Counted from the stretch's first letter, positions 8,888 through 17,646 are shown. The stretch is DNA of 64,000 nucleotides from Promethearchaeota archaeon (GCA_014728035.1 WJMJ01000046.1:158136-222135); one strand, 5' to 3'. Translations and numbers: made by a program. The notes: a model not told the origin generated them from the sequence alone.

Positions 8888-9835
8888 ATGGATATAGATC
8901 TCTGGACAGAAAAATATCGCGCTCGAACGCTCAAAGATGTCTTAGGGCAAAAAGCTGCAATTGAAAGTCTAACAAAATTTGTTGAGAACAAAACAGTTCC
9001 ACATTGCCTTTTTGCGGGACCACCAGGAACAGGTAAGACCACTGCAGCTATGGCAATGGCCAGAGATTTATTTGGTGATTCTTTTGAGAGAAACTTCATG
9101 GAACTCAATGCCAGTGATGAAAGGGGAATAGATGTTGTTCGAAACCAAATAAAACGATTTGCCAGAATAAAACCAACTGAAAATGCACCCTTCAAAATAC
9201 TGGTTCTAGATGAAGCAGATCACCTTACAGGAGATGCTCAACATGCACTCAGAAGAACTATGGAAACATATGCTTCATCTTGTCGAATAATCTTGATATG
9301 CAACTATTCAAGTAGAATAATACCACCAATTCAATCAAGATGTGCAATATTCAAATTCAATAGATTAGACAACGAAGCTATTTCAGACAGATTGGAATAC
9401 ATCAGCAAAAATGAAGATGTTGATATTGAAAAAGAAGCGATTGACGCAATTCTTTATTTGTCCGAAGGGGATATGCGTGCAGCAATTAATCTTTTACAAG
9501 CATCCTCATCTAGTTCAAGTAAAATTTCTGAAGGGATTGTATTTTCAATTTCGGGTAAAGCAAATCCACAGTTAATTGAAGATATGCTTGAACTTGCTCT
9601 AACGGGCAATTACGAAAAATCCATCAGCGAAATGAAAAACCTTCTCTACAAAGTAGGTATTGCACCCATTGACTTGGTGAGGCAAATTCATCGCCAAATA
9701 ATGAGAAAAGAAATACCATCAAAACAAAGAACAACCATATTAGAGAAAATGGCGGATACGGAGTTTCGGATAACAGAAGGAGCAAATGGAGAAATTCAAC
9801 TCACATCCCTACTTATCTCAATGCACGGGTTGTAG
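8888..9835 (+). CDS. rfcS: Replication factor C small subunit
   Basis: A clamp-loader AAA+ ATPase of 315 residues. Walker [10 protein letters not shown] is at residues 44-52, the RFC box LNASDERGIDVVR follows, Walker B is VLDEADHL, and the SRC motif (QSRCAIFKF) that contacts DNA and supplies the arginine finger is intact. The C-terminal collar helices complete the usual length. The gene is followed after 3 bases by the large-subunit gene, so they form an operon that makes the loader for PCNA. Confidence 0.95.
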   Translation: MDIDLWTEKYRARTLKDVLGQKAAIESLTKFVENKTVPHCLFAGPPGTGKTTAAMAMARDLFGDSFERNFMELNASDERGIDVVRNQIKRFARIKPTENAPFKILVLDEADHLTGDAQHALRRTMETYASSCRIILICNYSSRIIPPIQSRCAIFKFNRLDNEAISDRLEYISKNEDVDIEKEAIDAILYLSEGDMRAAINLLQASSSSSSKISEGIVFSISGKANPQLIEDMLELALTGNYEKSISEMKNLLYKVGIAPIDLVRQIHRQIMRKEIPSKQRTTILEKMADTEFRITEGANGEIQLTSLLISMHGL

Positions 9836-9838
9836 AAA

Positions 9839-11035
9839 ATGATTGATGGAATGCCTTGGCCAGAAAGATTTCGTCCGAAGTCAATTTCAGAGGTAGTTGG
9901 TAATAGACACGCGATGAAGACAATTCTTGGATGGATTGAAACATGGAAAAATGGAATACCTAAAAAGAAGGGCTTGCTTTTAGTAGGACCACCAGGTGTT
10001 GGAAAAACAGCATCAGTAATTGCAATTGCAAGCGAATTTGATGTCGAGCTTGTTGAATTCAATGCCAGTGATAAACGCAACAAAGCACACATAGAAAACC
10101 AAGTATGGATAGCTGCAACACAACATACACTCGACGACCGAATGAGAATAATATTGTTAGATGAAGTAGATGGGCTTTCAGGAACAAGTGATAGGGGTGG
10201 AGCTGGAGCAATATCCAAGGTAATTGACCAAGCAGTGCATCCAATAATCATGACTGCAAATGATCCAGACAGTTCACGCCTTAAGAAAATTACTAAGAAA
10301 TCACTAGTTATCGAGTTTAGTTTTTTAGAAAAAGAAGATGTAAAAATAGTGCTACAAAGAATTCTAACCGAAGTCGCCAAAGAAGTAGCTGAGAGCGATT
10401 TAGAGCAAATCATTCAACAATCGGGAGGCGATCTGAGAGCGGCTATAGCCGATTTGCAAACTTTCATCGAGGGAAGTAAAAATCTTACAAGAAGCTACAG
10501 CAGAGATACGCAGAGGAATATCACAGAAACTTTGCAAAGAATGTTTATGACAACCGAGATTTCTACTGCAAAGAGAATCATTTCCGAAGGCGATATTGGA
10601 TTTGAAGACTTGTTATTATGGTTAGAAGAGAATATACATCTTCACCTAAGAGATACTGTTGAGCTTGAAATGGGATTGGAAGCTCTCTCACTTGCAGATT
10701 TAACGTTGGGAAGAATAATGCAGAAACAAAGTTGGAAGCTTCTTTCTTATTTCTACGATTTAATAGCTAACGGAATTACATCAAGTCGATACAAAACACC
10801 GTACAGAAAAGTATCATATTCAAGACCATCATGGCCTCTTACAATGTGGAAAGGAGGAAGGAGAAGTAACAAGAAAAAGAAACTCTACAAACAAATAGGA
10901 AACAAATCAGGAGTTTCAAATCAAAGAGTATGGAAAACTCATGCTGAAGCCATAGATCGAATAATTAAAAAGAATCCGAAAATGTTATCCGAATTTGCTA
11001 CATGGCTCAAAGTTAAAAGGTCTGTCTTTGGATAG
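9839..11035 (+). CDS. rfcL: Replication factor C large subunit
   Basis: Partner of the upstream small subunit, 398 residues. Walker A GPPGVGKT is at residues 50-57 and Walker B is LLDEVDGLSG; the RFC-L-typical ATAxDP-like segment appears as MTANDPDS. The C terminus is Lys/Arg rich around residues 335-350 (GGRRSNKKKKLYKQ) and lacks an obvious PIP box at the very end, which many euryarchaeal RfcL proteins have. The last 20 or so bases overlap the convergent truA gene. Confidence 0.92.
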   Translation: MIDGMPWPERFRPKSISEVVGNRHAMKTILGWIETWKNGIPKKKGLLLVGPPGVGKTASVIAIASEFDVELVEFNASDKRNKAHIENQVWIAATQHTLDDRMRIILLDEVDGLSGTSDRGGAGAISKVIDQAVHPIIMTANDPDSSRLKKITKKSLVIEFSFLEKEDVKIVLQRILTEVAKEVAESDLEQIIQQSGGDLRAAIADLQTFIEGSKNLTRSYSRDTQRNITETLQRMFMTTEISTAKRIISEGDIGFEDLLLWLEENIHLHLRDTVELEMGLEALSLADLTLGRIMQKQSWKLLSYFYDLIANGITSSRYKTPYRKVSYSRPSWPLTMWKGGRRSNKKKKLYKQIGNKSGVSNQRVWKTHAEAIDRIIKKNPKMLSEFATWLKVKRSVFG

Positions 11036-11840
11036 CGGTGATTTCGCGCTTTATGAATTCCAAAGTTTCTAAAGTTCTAGTAAACCGAGAAGAATAATCG
11101 TTTAGCGTACGAAGTGCTTTTCGAATTGCATATTTACTGAGTGTGAAAATAAAGGGAACTACAGATTCCACCAGAACTAGTGATTCCGGAGGAGAAGGTT
11201 GGATACCTCCAGGATAAATTTTATCCCCATCTAGCATTCGACTAATTGCATCACATCGTACATAACCAGACCCGATATCTTTCAATACCGTAACAATTTT
11301 TCGAATCATTTTCCACAAAAAACTATTACCGACGAAATCAAAGGATAATGGGTTATCTCTTGAGGATATACAGGCATTCAGCATAGTAATTGTGGTTGTA
11401 CGTGGACCATCAGGTTTAGAGAGCAACCTAAAGTCATTTGTCCCAATTAACGACTGCAATTCCTTTTGAATGGAATCAAAATTAGAAAACGAATGATTTC
11501 GTATATAGTATCTGTAATGCCGATGTAAGACATCGTATCTTGGATGAAAGGTAGAAGGAATTTTTGACCGAGCCCAAATTACTATATCATCTGGGAGATA
11601 TCTATTTATTTTGTCTATGTTCAAAGACGAATCGGAATCAATTCGAACAACTTGACCAATGCTATGAACTCCACGGTCTGTTCTTCCAGCAAATTGCACA
11701 GAGGAATTGGTGAAAGGTAAACCACTCCAAGATTGCAATGCATCTACAAGATTTCCTGCAACTGTTCGGAAACCAGGTTGAATTTGAGACCCATGATACC
11801 TATTTCCAAGATAAAATAGTCGAATTAGATAGGAACTCAT
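11013..11840 (-). CDS. truA: tRNA pseudouridine synthase A
   Basis: Pseudouridine synthase of the TruA family, 275 residues. The catalytic motif FAGRTDRGVHS carries the nucleophilic Asp at about residue 55, the N-terminal YLIRLFYLGNRYHGSQ segment and the NSFLWKMIRKIV segment near the C-terminal third are typical. It modifies positions 38-40 of tRNA. I take the start at MSSYLIRL (11840); two in-frame residues upstream are possible. The 3' end overlaps rfcL by 23 bases on the other strand. Confidence 0.9.
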   Translation of the reverse strand: MSSYLIRLFYLGNRYHGSQIQPGFRTVAGNLVDALQSWSGLPFTNSSVQFAGRTDRGVHSIGQVVRIDSDSSLNIDKINRYLPDDIVIWARSKIPSTFHPRYDVLHRHYRYYIRNHSFSNFDSIQKELQSLIGTNDFRLLSKPDGPRTTTITMLNACISSRDNPLSFDFVGNSFLWKMIRKIVTVLKDIGSGYVRCDAISRMLDGDKIYPGGIQPSPPESLVLVESVVPFIFTLSKYAIRKALRTLNDYSSRFTRTLETLEFIKREITAIQRQTF

Positions 11841-11852
11841 TGCCAAATTGCC

Positions 11853-12143
11853 TCAAGACTTCCAAATTTCAAGCAAGTTCTTAAGAGACCGAGCACGCAT
11901 GTCTTCATTACGATATCTGTAAATTTTAATTCTTCCAAATATTTTTTCCTCGATTAAACCAGATTCGAGTAGGACTTCTAAATGTGATTTAGTGGTACTA
12001 TGATTCAATCCAACTCTTCGACAAATCTCGGATATATTCAACTCTGTTTTATGTGCCAGTTCTTTAAGAATTTTAATTCTCCCTTTTGATGAAAGTAATT
12101 CTTCAATAGGAATACGTGATTCGAATTCGGATTCATCTTTAAT
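11853..12143 (-). CDS. Small winged-helix transcriptional regulator, probable ATT start
   Basis: An ArsR/TrmB-like winged helix: SSKGRIKILKELAHKTELNISEICRRVGLNHSTTKSHLEVL, followed by a wing with LIEEKIFGRIKIYRY. The domain needs its first helix, which lies upstream of the first conventional start (TTG at 12041). Going upstream the frame is open to a TAA at about 12160 with no ATG, GTG or TTG. A strong GGAGG (minus strand, 12152-12156) sits 8 bases before an in-frame ATT at 12143-12141, so an ATT start giving 96 residues is my best reading. The gene overlaps the stop of orc1 and is probably cotranscribed with it. Confidence 0.6.
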   Translation of the reverse strand: MKDESEFESRIPIEELLSSKGRIKILKELAHKTELNISEICRRVGLNHSTTKSHLEVLLESGLIEEKIFGRIKIYRYRNEDMRARSLKNLLEIWKS

Positions 12144-13371
12144 GAGAATTGCCTCCTTCAGTTAGTAGGTCTTGAATGAATTGTTCCAGTTTGTCTGCGG
12201 GAATCTCAGAAAGTCCAATCAATGTTGTTTGCCCTCTTTGACCAGTACTGGATTTCTTTGTATCCAATATATCGTGAGCTGTTAAATCTTGAACCCATTC
12301 CCAAACTTGAGTATGTGCACGTGCTTCTGTTTTATATTCTTCACAAACAGGATGGTACTCATCCTCAACCTCACCCATTGTTACATAAGCTGCTCGTGCT
12401 TCTTTCAGCCGTCTAGCTGTAGCAAGAAGCAATAGCTTATGATGGAAAGGAAGAGTTGTAAAAACTTCGTTGATTAGTTCCGGATGGGTATCAGCTTTTG
12501 CACGACGAACATAATCAGGAATTACAATGTTGTTTTGTTCATGATCTGCTTGTTTTCCTGCACGCCATAACAACTCTATTGCATATCTTGCATCACCACG
12601 TTCTGCAGCAATATCAGAAATAACATGCACTGTATCATCCAAAACAGTTTTTTTTTCAAACGCCATTTCAATTCTATCATATAAAATATCCATTAATTCA
12701 GCGGCATTGTATTTCTCAAAACGTAAAATATTCCGTTGTAATGTACTTAACGTGCTAGAGTCAAATAATTCATCACTAAGAGGAATGTTTCGTCCAATTC
12801 CAATCATTGAAACTCTTTGAGGTGCATTTAACCGATCATCCATTAGACGAGTTAAATCGTATATTATATCCACACCTTTGTTCCTGATGAAATAATCCAA
12901 CTCATCTAGCACAAGTATTAGAAAACGATCTTCCATATCAAGAACTTCAACTATTAATTGAAGTATCTCTTCTGGAGAATGACCACGTCTTGGGAATTTT
13001 GGTCTAAACTCACGCAAAATCCTAAGAAAAACAAGATACGTACTCTTGTTAACTCTACAATTTATGTGAATTTTATGAAGTCGAATATTTCTTCTATCCG
13101 CTGCTTGAATCAATTGCTCTGTGAATTTTTTTGTGACTGCAGTTTTGCCAGTTCCAACTGAACCTTCAATGATGAATTTTTGACTTGTTCTACCAGGTGA
13201 AGAAATAAGGCTCTTAAAAGATTGAGCTAAAATCCGCAATTCTTCATCCCGATGATGTAGCCTTTCAGGAACATAATCAATAGACAGGAAATGCTCTGAT
13301 TTAAATACACTGTCCTTACCTAATTCATCCTCAACAAAGTCCCGAGTCATCACTCTCGTGAATATTGGCAT
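12139..13371 (-). CDS. orc1: Orc1/Cdc6 replication initiator
   Basis: Archaeal initiator of 410 residues. The AAA+ part has Walker A GSVGTGKT at residues 70-77, Walker B LVLDELDYF, sensor 1 MIGIGRNI and sensor 2 GDARYAIELL. The C-terminal winged helix starts around residue 300 (LPFHHKLLLLATARR) and contains GEVEDEY. It should bind origin recognition boxes; candidate boxes lie at 32.9 and 37.0-37.2 kb. The start may be the ATG at 13371 or at 13350. A TATA-like TTTTAAG lies just upstream, suggesting a short or absent leader. Confidence 0.93.
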   Translation of the reverse strand: MPIFTRVMTRDFVEDELGKDSVFKSEHFLSIDYVPERLHHRDEELRILAQSFKSLISSPGRTSQKFIIEGSVGTGKTAVTKKFTEQLIQAADRRNIRLHKIHINCRVNKSTYLVFLRILREFRPKFPRRGHSPEEILQLIVEVLDMEDRFLILVLDELDYFIRNKGVDIIYDLTRLMDDRLNAPQRVSMIGIGRNIPLSDELFDSSTLSTLQRNILRFEKYNAAELMDILYDRIEMAFEKKTVLDDTVHVISDIAAERGDARYAIELLWRAGKQADHEQNNIVIPDYVRRAKADTHPELINEVFTTLPFHHKLLLLATARRLKEARAAYVTMGEVEDEYHPVCEEYKTEARAHTQVWEWVQDLTAHDILDTKKSSTGQRGQTTLIGLSEIPADKLEQFIQDLLTEGGNSH

Positions 13372-13444
13372 ACTTTTAACTTAAAAGGATTATGTGGTTG
13401 TTCATTTAAACAGATATTCGGAGAGGGGGTGCCCGAAAGTATTG

Positions 13445-13520
13445 TTGGCGAGCTCCTTACTCAAGATCTCTATCATCATCATAAAGATTCAAAGGGGTCA
13501 TATCAGTCATCGCTCGCCAA
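13445..13520 (-). ncRNA. Candidate hairpin RNA, box C/D-like
   Basis: Nine-base arms TTGGCGAGC (13445-13453) and GCTCGCCAA (13512-13520) enclose 58 bases. On the minus strand the 5' arm is followed by GCGATGA (one mismatch to a C box), then a guide-length stretch, TTGA, a perfect C'-type ATGATGA, another guide-length stretch and TTGA. This order and spacing resemble a box C/D guide RNA, but the D and D' boxes would be TTGA rather than CTGA. The loop also contains CAAAGGGGT on the plus strand, identical to the G-rich tail of the origin boxes, so a degenerate Orc1 site is an alternative. Confidence 0.3.
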
Positions 13521-13560
13521 GTAATAAGAGAAGATTTTGTCCTTAAGTATACCTAAAAGA

Positions 13561-13663
13561 TGCGAGCGCCGGGATTCGAATTCCCGCGATTTCACAAAGT
13601 GCAAAATCGTCCCGGGTCAAAAGCTTGGGAAGCTTCCGTCCTAACCAACTAGACTACGCTCGC
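13561..13663 (-). tRNA. tRNA-Gly (anticodon CCC) with intron inside the T arm
   Basis: Acceptor GCGAGCG pairs with CGCTCGC; the anticodon stem GAAGC/GCTTT carries loop TTCCCAA, giving CCC. The genomic T arm is broken by 30 extra bases. Removing 13581-13610 restores a perfect arm, CCGGG-TTCGAAT-CCCGG. CCA is not encoded. The gene sits between orc1 and korA. Confidence 0.88.
13581..13610 (-). other. tRNA intron at T-arm position 53/54 (30 nt)
   Basis: The junctions form a complete bulge-helix-bulge: outer helix TTTGA/TCGAA-type of 5 pairs, a GGA bulge, the 4-bp helix CCCG/CGGG, an AAT bulge and an inner stem CGATTT/AAATCG. Cutting after the second base of each bulge gives exactly the canonical T arm. 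Confidence 0.85.
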
Positions 13664-13774
13664 TCAACGAATTCTGAAAATTTTATCAAGATAAGATTAT
13701 CGGATAGAGATATTAAATGACTGCATCTTAATGCTTATCTTCACATTTTAGAATCAAAATTTGTGTGGCAGATC

Positions 13775-14902
13775 ATGGCTCAAAATTCAGTCGATATCAA
13801 CTTCTGGCAAGGAAATCAAGCATGTGCAGAAGCAGCACTAAAAGCAGGATGTGAATTTTTCGCAGGATATCCTATCACACCAGCTTCGGAAATCGCAGAA
13901 ATTATGGCAGAGAAATTGCCAACTGATGTTGGGACCTACATCCAAATGGAAGATGAAATAGGAGCAATTTCTGCAGTTATTGGAGCTTCATGGGGAGGTA
14001 AATTGTCAATGACTGCAACATCTGGACCTGGTTTTAGTCTTATGCAAGAAAATATTGGTTATGCAATTATGACTGAAACACCTTGTGTCATTGTAAACGT
14101 GCAAAGAGCTGGGCCAAGTACCGGACAAGCAACAAAAGCAGCTCAAGGAGATATAATGCAAACAAGATGGGGTACTCATGGAGACCATAGTAGCATTGTC
14201 CTTGCCCCAAATTCGGCACAAGAAACCTTTGAGTTAACAATCCGTGCTTTTGAAATATCAGAAAGATTACGGCATCCAGTTATTTTGTTATCAGATGAAA
14301 TAGTAGCTCATACTCGTGAGAAGGTAATTACTTGCAAATCAGACAAGTATAAGGTAAAACGTAAATATACTCGAAAAGGAGACAATCCATACTCCACTGT
14401 TGAAAACGGACATATTCTAATGCCAAAATTTGGAGAGGACCAAAATCTACTGATTACTGGTTCAACTCATGATGATTTTGGTTTCAGAAAAACGTCAGAT
14501 CCAAATGCACATGATTCTTTGGTCAGAAGAATTGTTAGAAAAGTTGATGCATCATCAGAATACCTCACTGATTTTGTAACGAATGGCCCTGAAGAAGCAG
14601 AATGGGGGATTATTTCTTTCGGTTGTACATCACGATCTGTTGAAGAAGTTATGATACAAGATGACACTAACTCGATCAAATCTTTAAGATTGAGAACCAT
14701 TTGGCCATTCCCAGATGTGACAATTAGAGAATTCTCAGACTCTGTTGAAAGAATCTTAGTTCCTGAGCTAAATCTTGGGCAATTATCGCTTGAAGTATCT
14801 CGTGTTGTGTCTAAATCAAAAGATGTTGTGCAATTCAATAAAATTGGAGGTGGACTAATGATTGAGCCAGAAGAGATATTAAAAACATTAGAATCTTCTT
14901 GA
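13775..14902 (+). CDS. korA: 2-oxoacid:ferredoxin oxidoreductase alpha subunit (KorA-like)
   Basis: The product matches the alpha subunit of 2-oxoglutarate:ferredoxin oxidoreductase: N-terminal QGNQACAEAALKAGCEFFAGYPITPASEI, then TSGPGFSLMQENIGYA and QRAGPSTGQATKAAQGD. It contains the pyrimidine-binding-type and domain II segments and ends in FNKIGGGLMIEPEEIL, as complete proteins do (375 residues). The beta subunit, which binds thiamine diphosphate and normally follows immediately, is absent; the next gene is convergent and overlaps the last 436 bases of korA on the opposite strand. The start is the ATG at 13775 (MAQNSV). Confidence 0.88.
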   Translation: MAQNSVDINFWQGNQACAEAALKAGCEFFAGYPITPASEIAEIMAEKLPTDVGTYIQMEDEIGAISAVIGASWGGKLSMTATSGPGFSLMQENIGYAIMTETPCVIVNVQRAGPSTGQATKAAQGDIMQTRWGTHGDHSSIVLAPNSAQETFELTIRAFEISERLRHPVILLSDEIVAHTREKVITCKSDKYKVKRKYTRKGDNPYSTVENGHILMPKFGEDQNLLITGSTHDDFGFRKTSDPNAHDSLVRRIVRKVDASSEYLTDFVTNGPEEAEWGIISFGCTSRSVEEVMIQDDTNSIKSLRLRTIWPFPDVTIREFSDSVERILVPELNLGQLSLEVSRVVSKSKDVVQFNKIGGGLMIEPEEILKTLESS

Positions 14903-17175
14903 TCAATCAACGTATAATTGGCATCATTATCAGAAGATTCTACTTTCAGAATCATTTGTGTTTTCATCCAAATAGTCAAATCACATGTATAATTTACAGA
15001 ATAGTAGTTAGTCTTGTTAAAGATAAAAGTGATAGTGTGGATGCCAGGATATATAATAGAGGGAAGGTCAATTCCTTCCAAAGATGAAATAGAAATATTG
15101 TGTGCTGCATAAATCGATGATTCGAAATCATCAATGTAGATTAGAACAGATGTATAAGATATCTCAACATCAAGATCATCAAAAAGAAGGCATGATAAAT
15201 TTAGCATTTCACTATAAAATGCTGTAGAAACCTCAACAGAAGCATTCAATTTTCCAAATATATAGTATTCGATAGTAAAGTCATTATAAAACACATAGGA
15301 TTGATTTACAGGAGATATAGTAATAGTATGTAGCCCAATAGGCGTGTCCTGCGATGAGGGTATATAGAGTAGAGTTGTTGTGTTAAAGGGAATTGTTGTG
15401 AACATACTGATTGCCGAGTCTTCATCAATCAATGAGAAATTGATACTGTTATAGTTCCAGAAAGATGAATGTACAGAAAATAAAAGAGTCCAGTTACTAC
15501 TCCTTTCAATAGTATATACAGAACTTGATACATTCAAGTAAATTGGACATCTCAAAAAAAATTGTAATTCTTTAGTTGTATTCATTTGAAATAGTATTGA
15601 ATTACCTCGAACAAGGAGAAAGTAACATATTTCAGTACTCGAAATTTCTGGAATGCGCCACCTAAGAGATACATACCCATTAAAAGAAATATTTTGAGTA
15701 ATACATGTTTCTGATGAATCCAGAAGCAATATATCAAGATTTGATAATTTTATACCATTGGGGTCAAAAATAGCTACTTCAAGTTCCATAAATTCACCTA
15801 TAACTGCAAAAGGAGTGGAATTGACATCAATATCTAACATATAACTAATATTGACTGGAGTTATAAAATCCAAACTACGATAATATTGAGATTCATTTAT
15901 CTGTATCTGAAGTTCTCCTAGTCCCCAGTTATTTGGTGGAAGCGAAAATTCTATTGAAAAATAACCAGATGAATTACTGCTTGATATGCTTTCACAAATG
16001 AGTTCTGAGTTTAGAAATAGACTTGCTTTTGCTGGAATATCTGAGATTCCATAACCTGCGATATAATCAGATATCAAATAAGCTATTTTGTATGTTCGAT
16101 TACATATTGCATCATTAAGTGGACTGTAAAATCCGTCAATAAGACGGGGATGAACAGTGACATTTGTGAAGACACTGGCCGCTTGATATGCTGAATTCTC
16201 TGCAGATATATTCAATTCATAAGATCCAGAAGTAACATTGAATGGGATAGCTGCAAAATAAGATCCATTACCAATTGAAGTGAGATAACCGATAGAGAAT
16301 GAGGTATGCCAAGTTATGATACTGTCAGATAGACTCACGCCACCATAACCAACATGTTCAATCACAACATCAACCAGGTCGTAAAACAGTCCATCTGGAG
16401 AAACCCCCATTATTTCTGTAGTACAATTAGTGATTATGAGAGAGGATTTAGGGGGTAATATCTCTAAAGTGTAATTCTTTTCATAAGGTTCAAAACAAGC
16501 AGTGCCTTCGAATAACAGATTGAGGATATATTGACCGGATGACGCGTCACTGCCCCAAGTGTTACTTACAAATCCACTTGAATTTGTTCTGCTGAGATTT
16601 TCAAAAACGGTTGTAGATTCCGCATTATAAATTCGTAAGCTTAGGTTTTCATTTGATAGAGGTATTGAATCATTTTCAAAGGAGTACATCCGAAAGTCAA
16701 GGGTACTATTTTCTCCATAGTTTACTGAATCAGATGAACAAAACTCCGATTCCACTTTACCTTTAGAAACATTGACACTAATTGTATCAGTGCCACCCTT
16801 AGAATAGGTATCATAAACTTCAGTAGTGAAAATAATTAACAAAGTTTCACCGTCAACACCAGGTTCAACTAGATCTGGTAATAAAGAGCATCTTGAGATA
16901 AACGTTCGTTGGTTAGGAGATGACTCGATGAAATAGGTATCATCATGAATAACAGTGCCATTGAGTACTTTCACAATAAAAGATACATAGCACCATCCAG
17001 TTTCACTAAAATCTGCTAACAAATCTGCAGTCATAGTGATGGATTCTCCTACAGAATATGCCATCTTGTCGGTTTCAAAACTAATGAACTCAAAAGACAG
17101 GGCCTGTACTGGAGAAACTAAACAGAAACATATTGATATAGACAAGATTATTGCAGCAAAGTAATGAGGTTTCAC
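14467..17175 (-). CDS. Secreted Ig-like surface protein, 3' part antisense to korA
   Basis: A 902-residue frame with a signal peptide (hydrophobic IILSISICFCLVSPVQA) and a body of Thr/Ser/Asn-rich beta-sandwich repeats of about 90-100 residues, many with N-x-S/T sequons, like archaeal surface or S-layer-associated proteins. About the last 145 residues are encoded opposite korA and look unlike the body: no repeats and no C-terminal membrane anchor, whereas the related protein at 21148 ends in a membrane segment and basic tail. The natural C terminus is probably lost through stop-codon loss or a deletion joining it to korA. I do not recognise a named family. Confidence 0.7.
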   Translation of the reverse strand: MKPHYFAAIILSISICFCLVSPVQALSFEFISFETDKMAYSVGESITMTADLLADFSETGWCYVSFIVKVLNGTVIHDDTYFIESSPNQRTFISRCSLLPDLVEPGVDGETLLIIFTTEVYDTYSKGGTDTISVNVSKGKVESEFCSSDSVNYGENSTLDFRMYSFENDSIPLSNENLSLRIYNAESTTVFENLSRTNSSGFVSNTWGSDASSGQYILNLLFEGTACFEPYEKNYTLEILPPKSSLIITNCTTEIMGVSPDGLFYDLVDVVIEHVGYGGVSLSDSIITWHTSFSIGYLTSIGNGSYFAAIPFNVTSGSYELNISAENSAYQAASVFTNVTVHPRLIDGFYSPLNDAICNRTYKIAYLISDYIAGYGISDIPAKASLFLNSELICESISSSNSSGYFSIEFSLPPNNWGLGELQIQINESQYYRSLDFITPVNISYMLDIDVNSTPFAVIGEFMELEVAIFDPNGIKLSNLDILLLDSSETCITQNISFNGYVSLRWRIPEISSTEICYFLLVRGNSILFQMNTTKELQFFLRCPIYLNVSSSVYTIERSSNWTLLFSVHSSFWNYNSINFSLIDEDSAISMFTTIPFNTTTLLYIPSSQDTPIGLHTITISPVNQSYVFYNDFTIEYYIFGKLNASVEVSTAFYSEMLNLSCLLFDDLDVEISYTSVLIYIDDFESSIYAAHNISISSLEGIDLPSIIYPGIHTITFIFNKTNYYSVNYTCDLTIWMKTQMILKVESSDNDANYTLIDQEDSNVFNISSGSIISPPPILLNCTTSFDLDTTRDTSSDNCPRFSSGTKILSTESENSLIVTSGNGQMVLNLKDLIELVSSCIITSSTDRDVQPKEIIPHSASSGPFVTKSVRYSDDASTFLTILLTKESCAFGSDVFLKPKSS

Positions 17176-17280
17176 CTAATCACCTAAGGGTAGTCTAAAT
17201 CGGCCCTAAAAAACAGCACGTGAATGAAACGACAAGTTTTTCTACGGTATGCAAACTTTGAAAATGGAGCGTCTTTGAAG

Positions 17281-17646
17281 ATGGCAATAAGATTGAATAG
17301 TTCAATAGTTGAAACAATAGAAGATACCGAAACTAAGAAACTGAAACTGATTAAAATAAGAGATAAAGAAGTAGACGCATCCATTGAACTTGAACTTCCA
17401 AAGGCATTATCAGATACATTTCAGATAAAGGAGGAAGTTAGTGTTGTTATTGATAGTGAAGAGATTCCAAAAGGAGAAAGTGCAAGATTATACGGAGAGG
17501 GCACGATTTTCAAAATGAAACACGAAGAGCCATTTGAGGTTGTTGCAACATTAGGGGGACTACGACTTATCATTGAAATTACTAAACCAAAAAAATCGCA
17601 AACCAAAGCCTTCGAAAAACATAACTTCTTCATTGCAATAAAATGA
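17281..17646 (+). CDS. Probable RNA polymerase subunit Rpo8 (RPB8-like)
   Basis: A small OB-fold-like protein of about 121 residues. The N-terminal strands (IVETIEDTETKKLKLIKIRDKEVDASIELELP) and the C-terminal ARLYGEGTIFKM...VVATLGGLRLIIEI resemble RPB8/Rpo8, which ends in a strand with a SxGGLL-like signature. The gene sits just before a TFB gene, which supports a transcription role. The frame is open to 17224, but the added residues are basic and unlike the family, so I prefer the ATG at 17281. The family match is moderate, by eye. Confidence 0.55.
   Translation: MAIRLNSSIVETIEDTETKKLKLIKIRDKEVDASIELELPKALSDTFQIKEEVSVVIDSEEIPKGESARLYGEGTIFKMKHEEPFEVVATLGGLRLIIEITKPKKSQTKAFEKHNFFIAIK

Noticed and set aside
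13420..13500. GGGGGTG and CAAAGGGGT upstream of orc1 as full origin boxes
   Set aside because: Only the G-rich tails match; the TTCCA-GGAAA dyad is missing, so they are at best degenerate sites.
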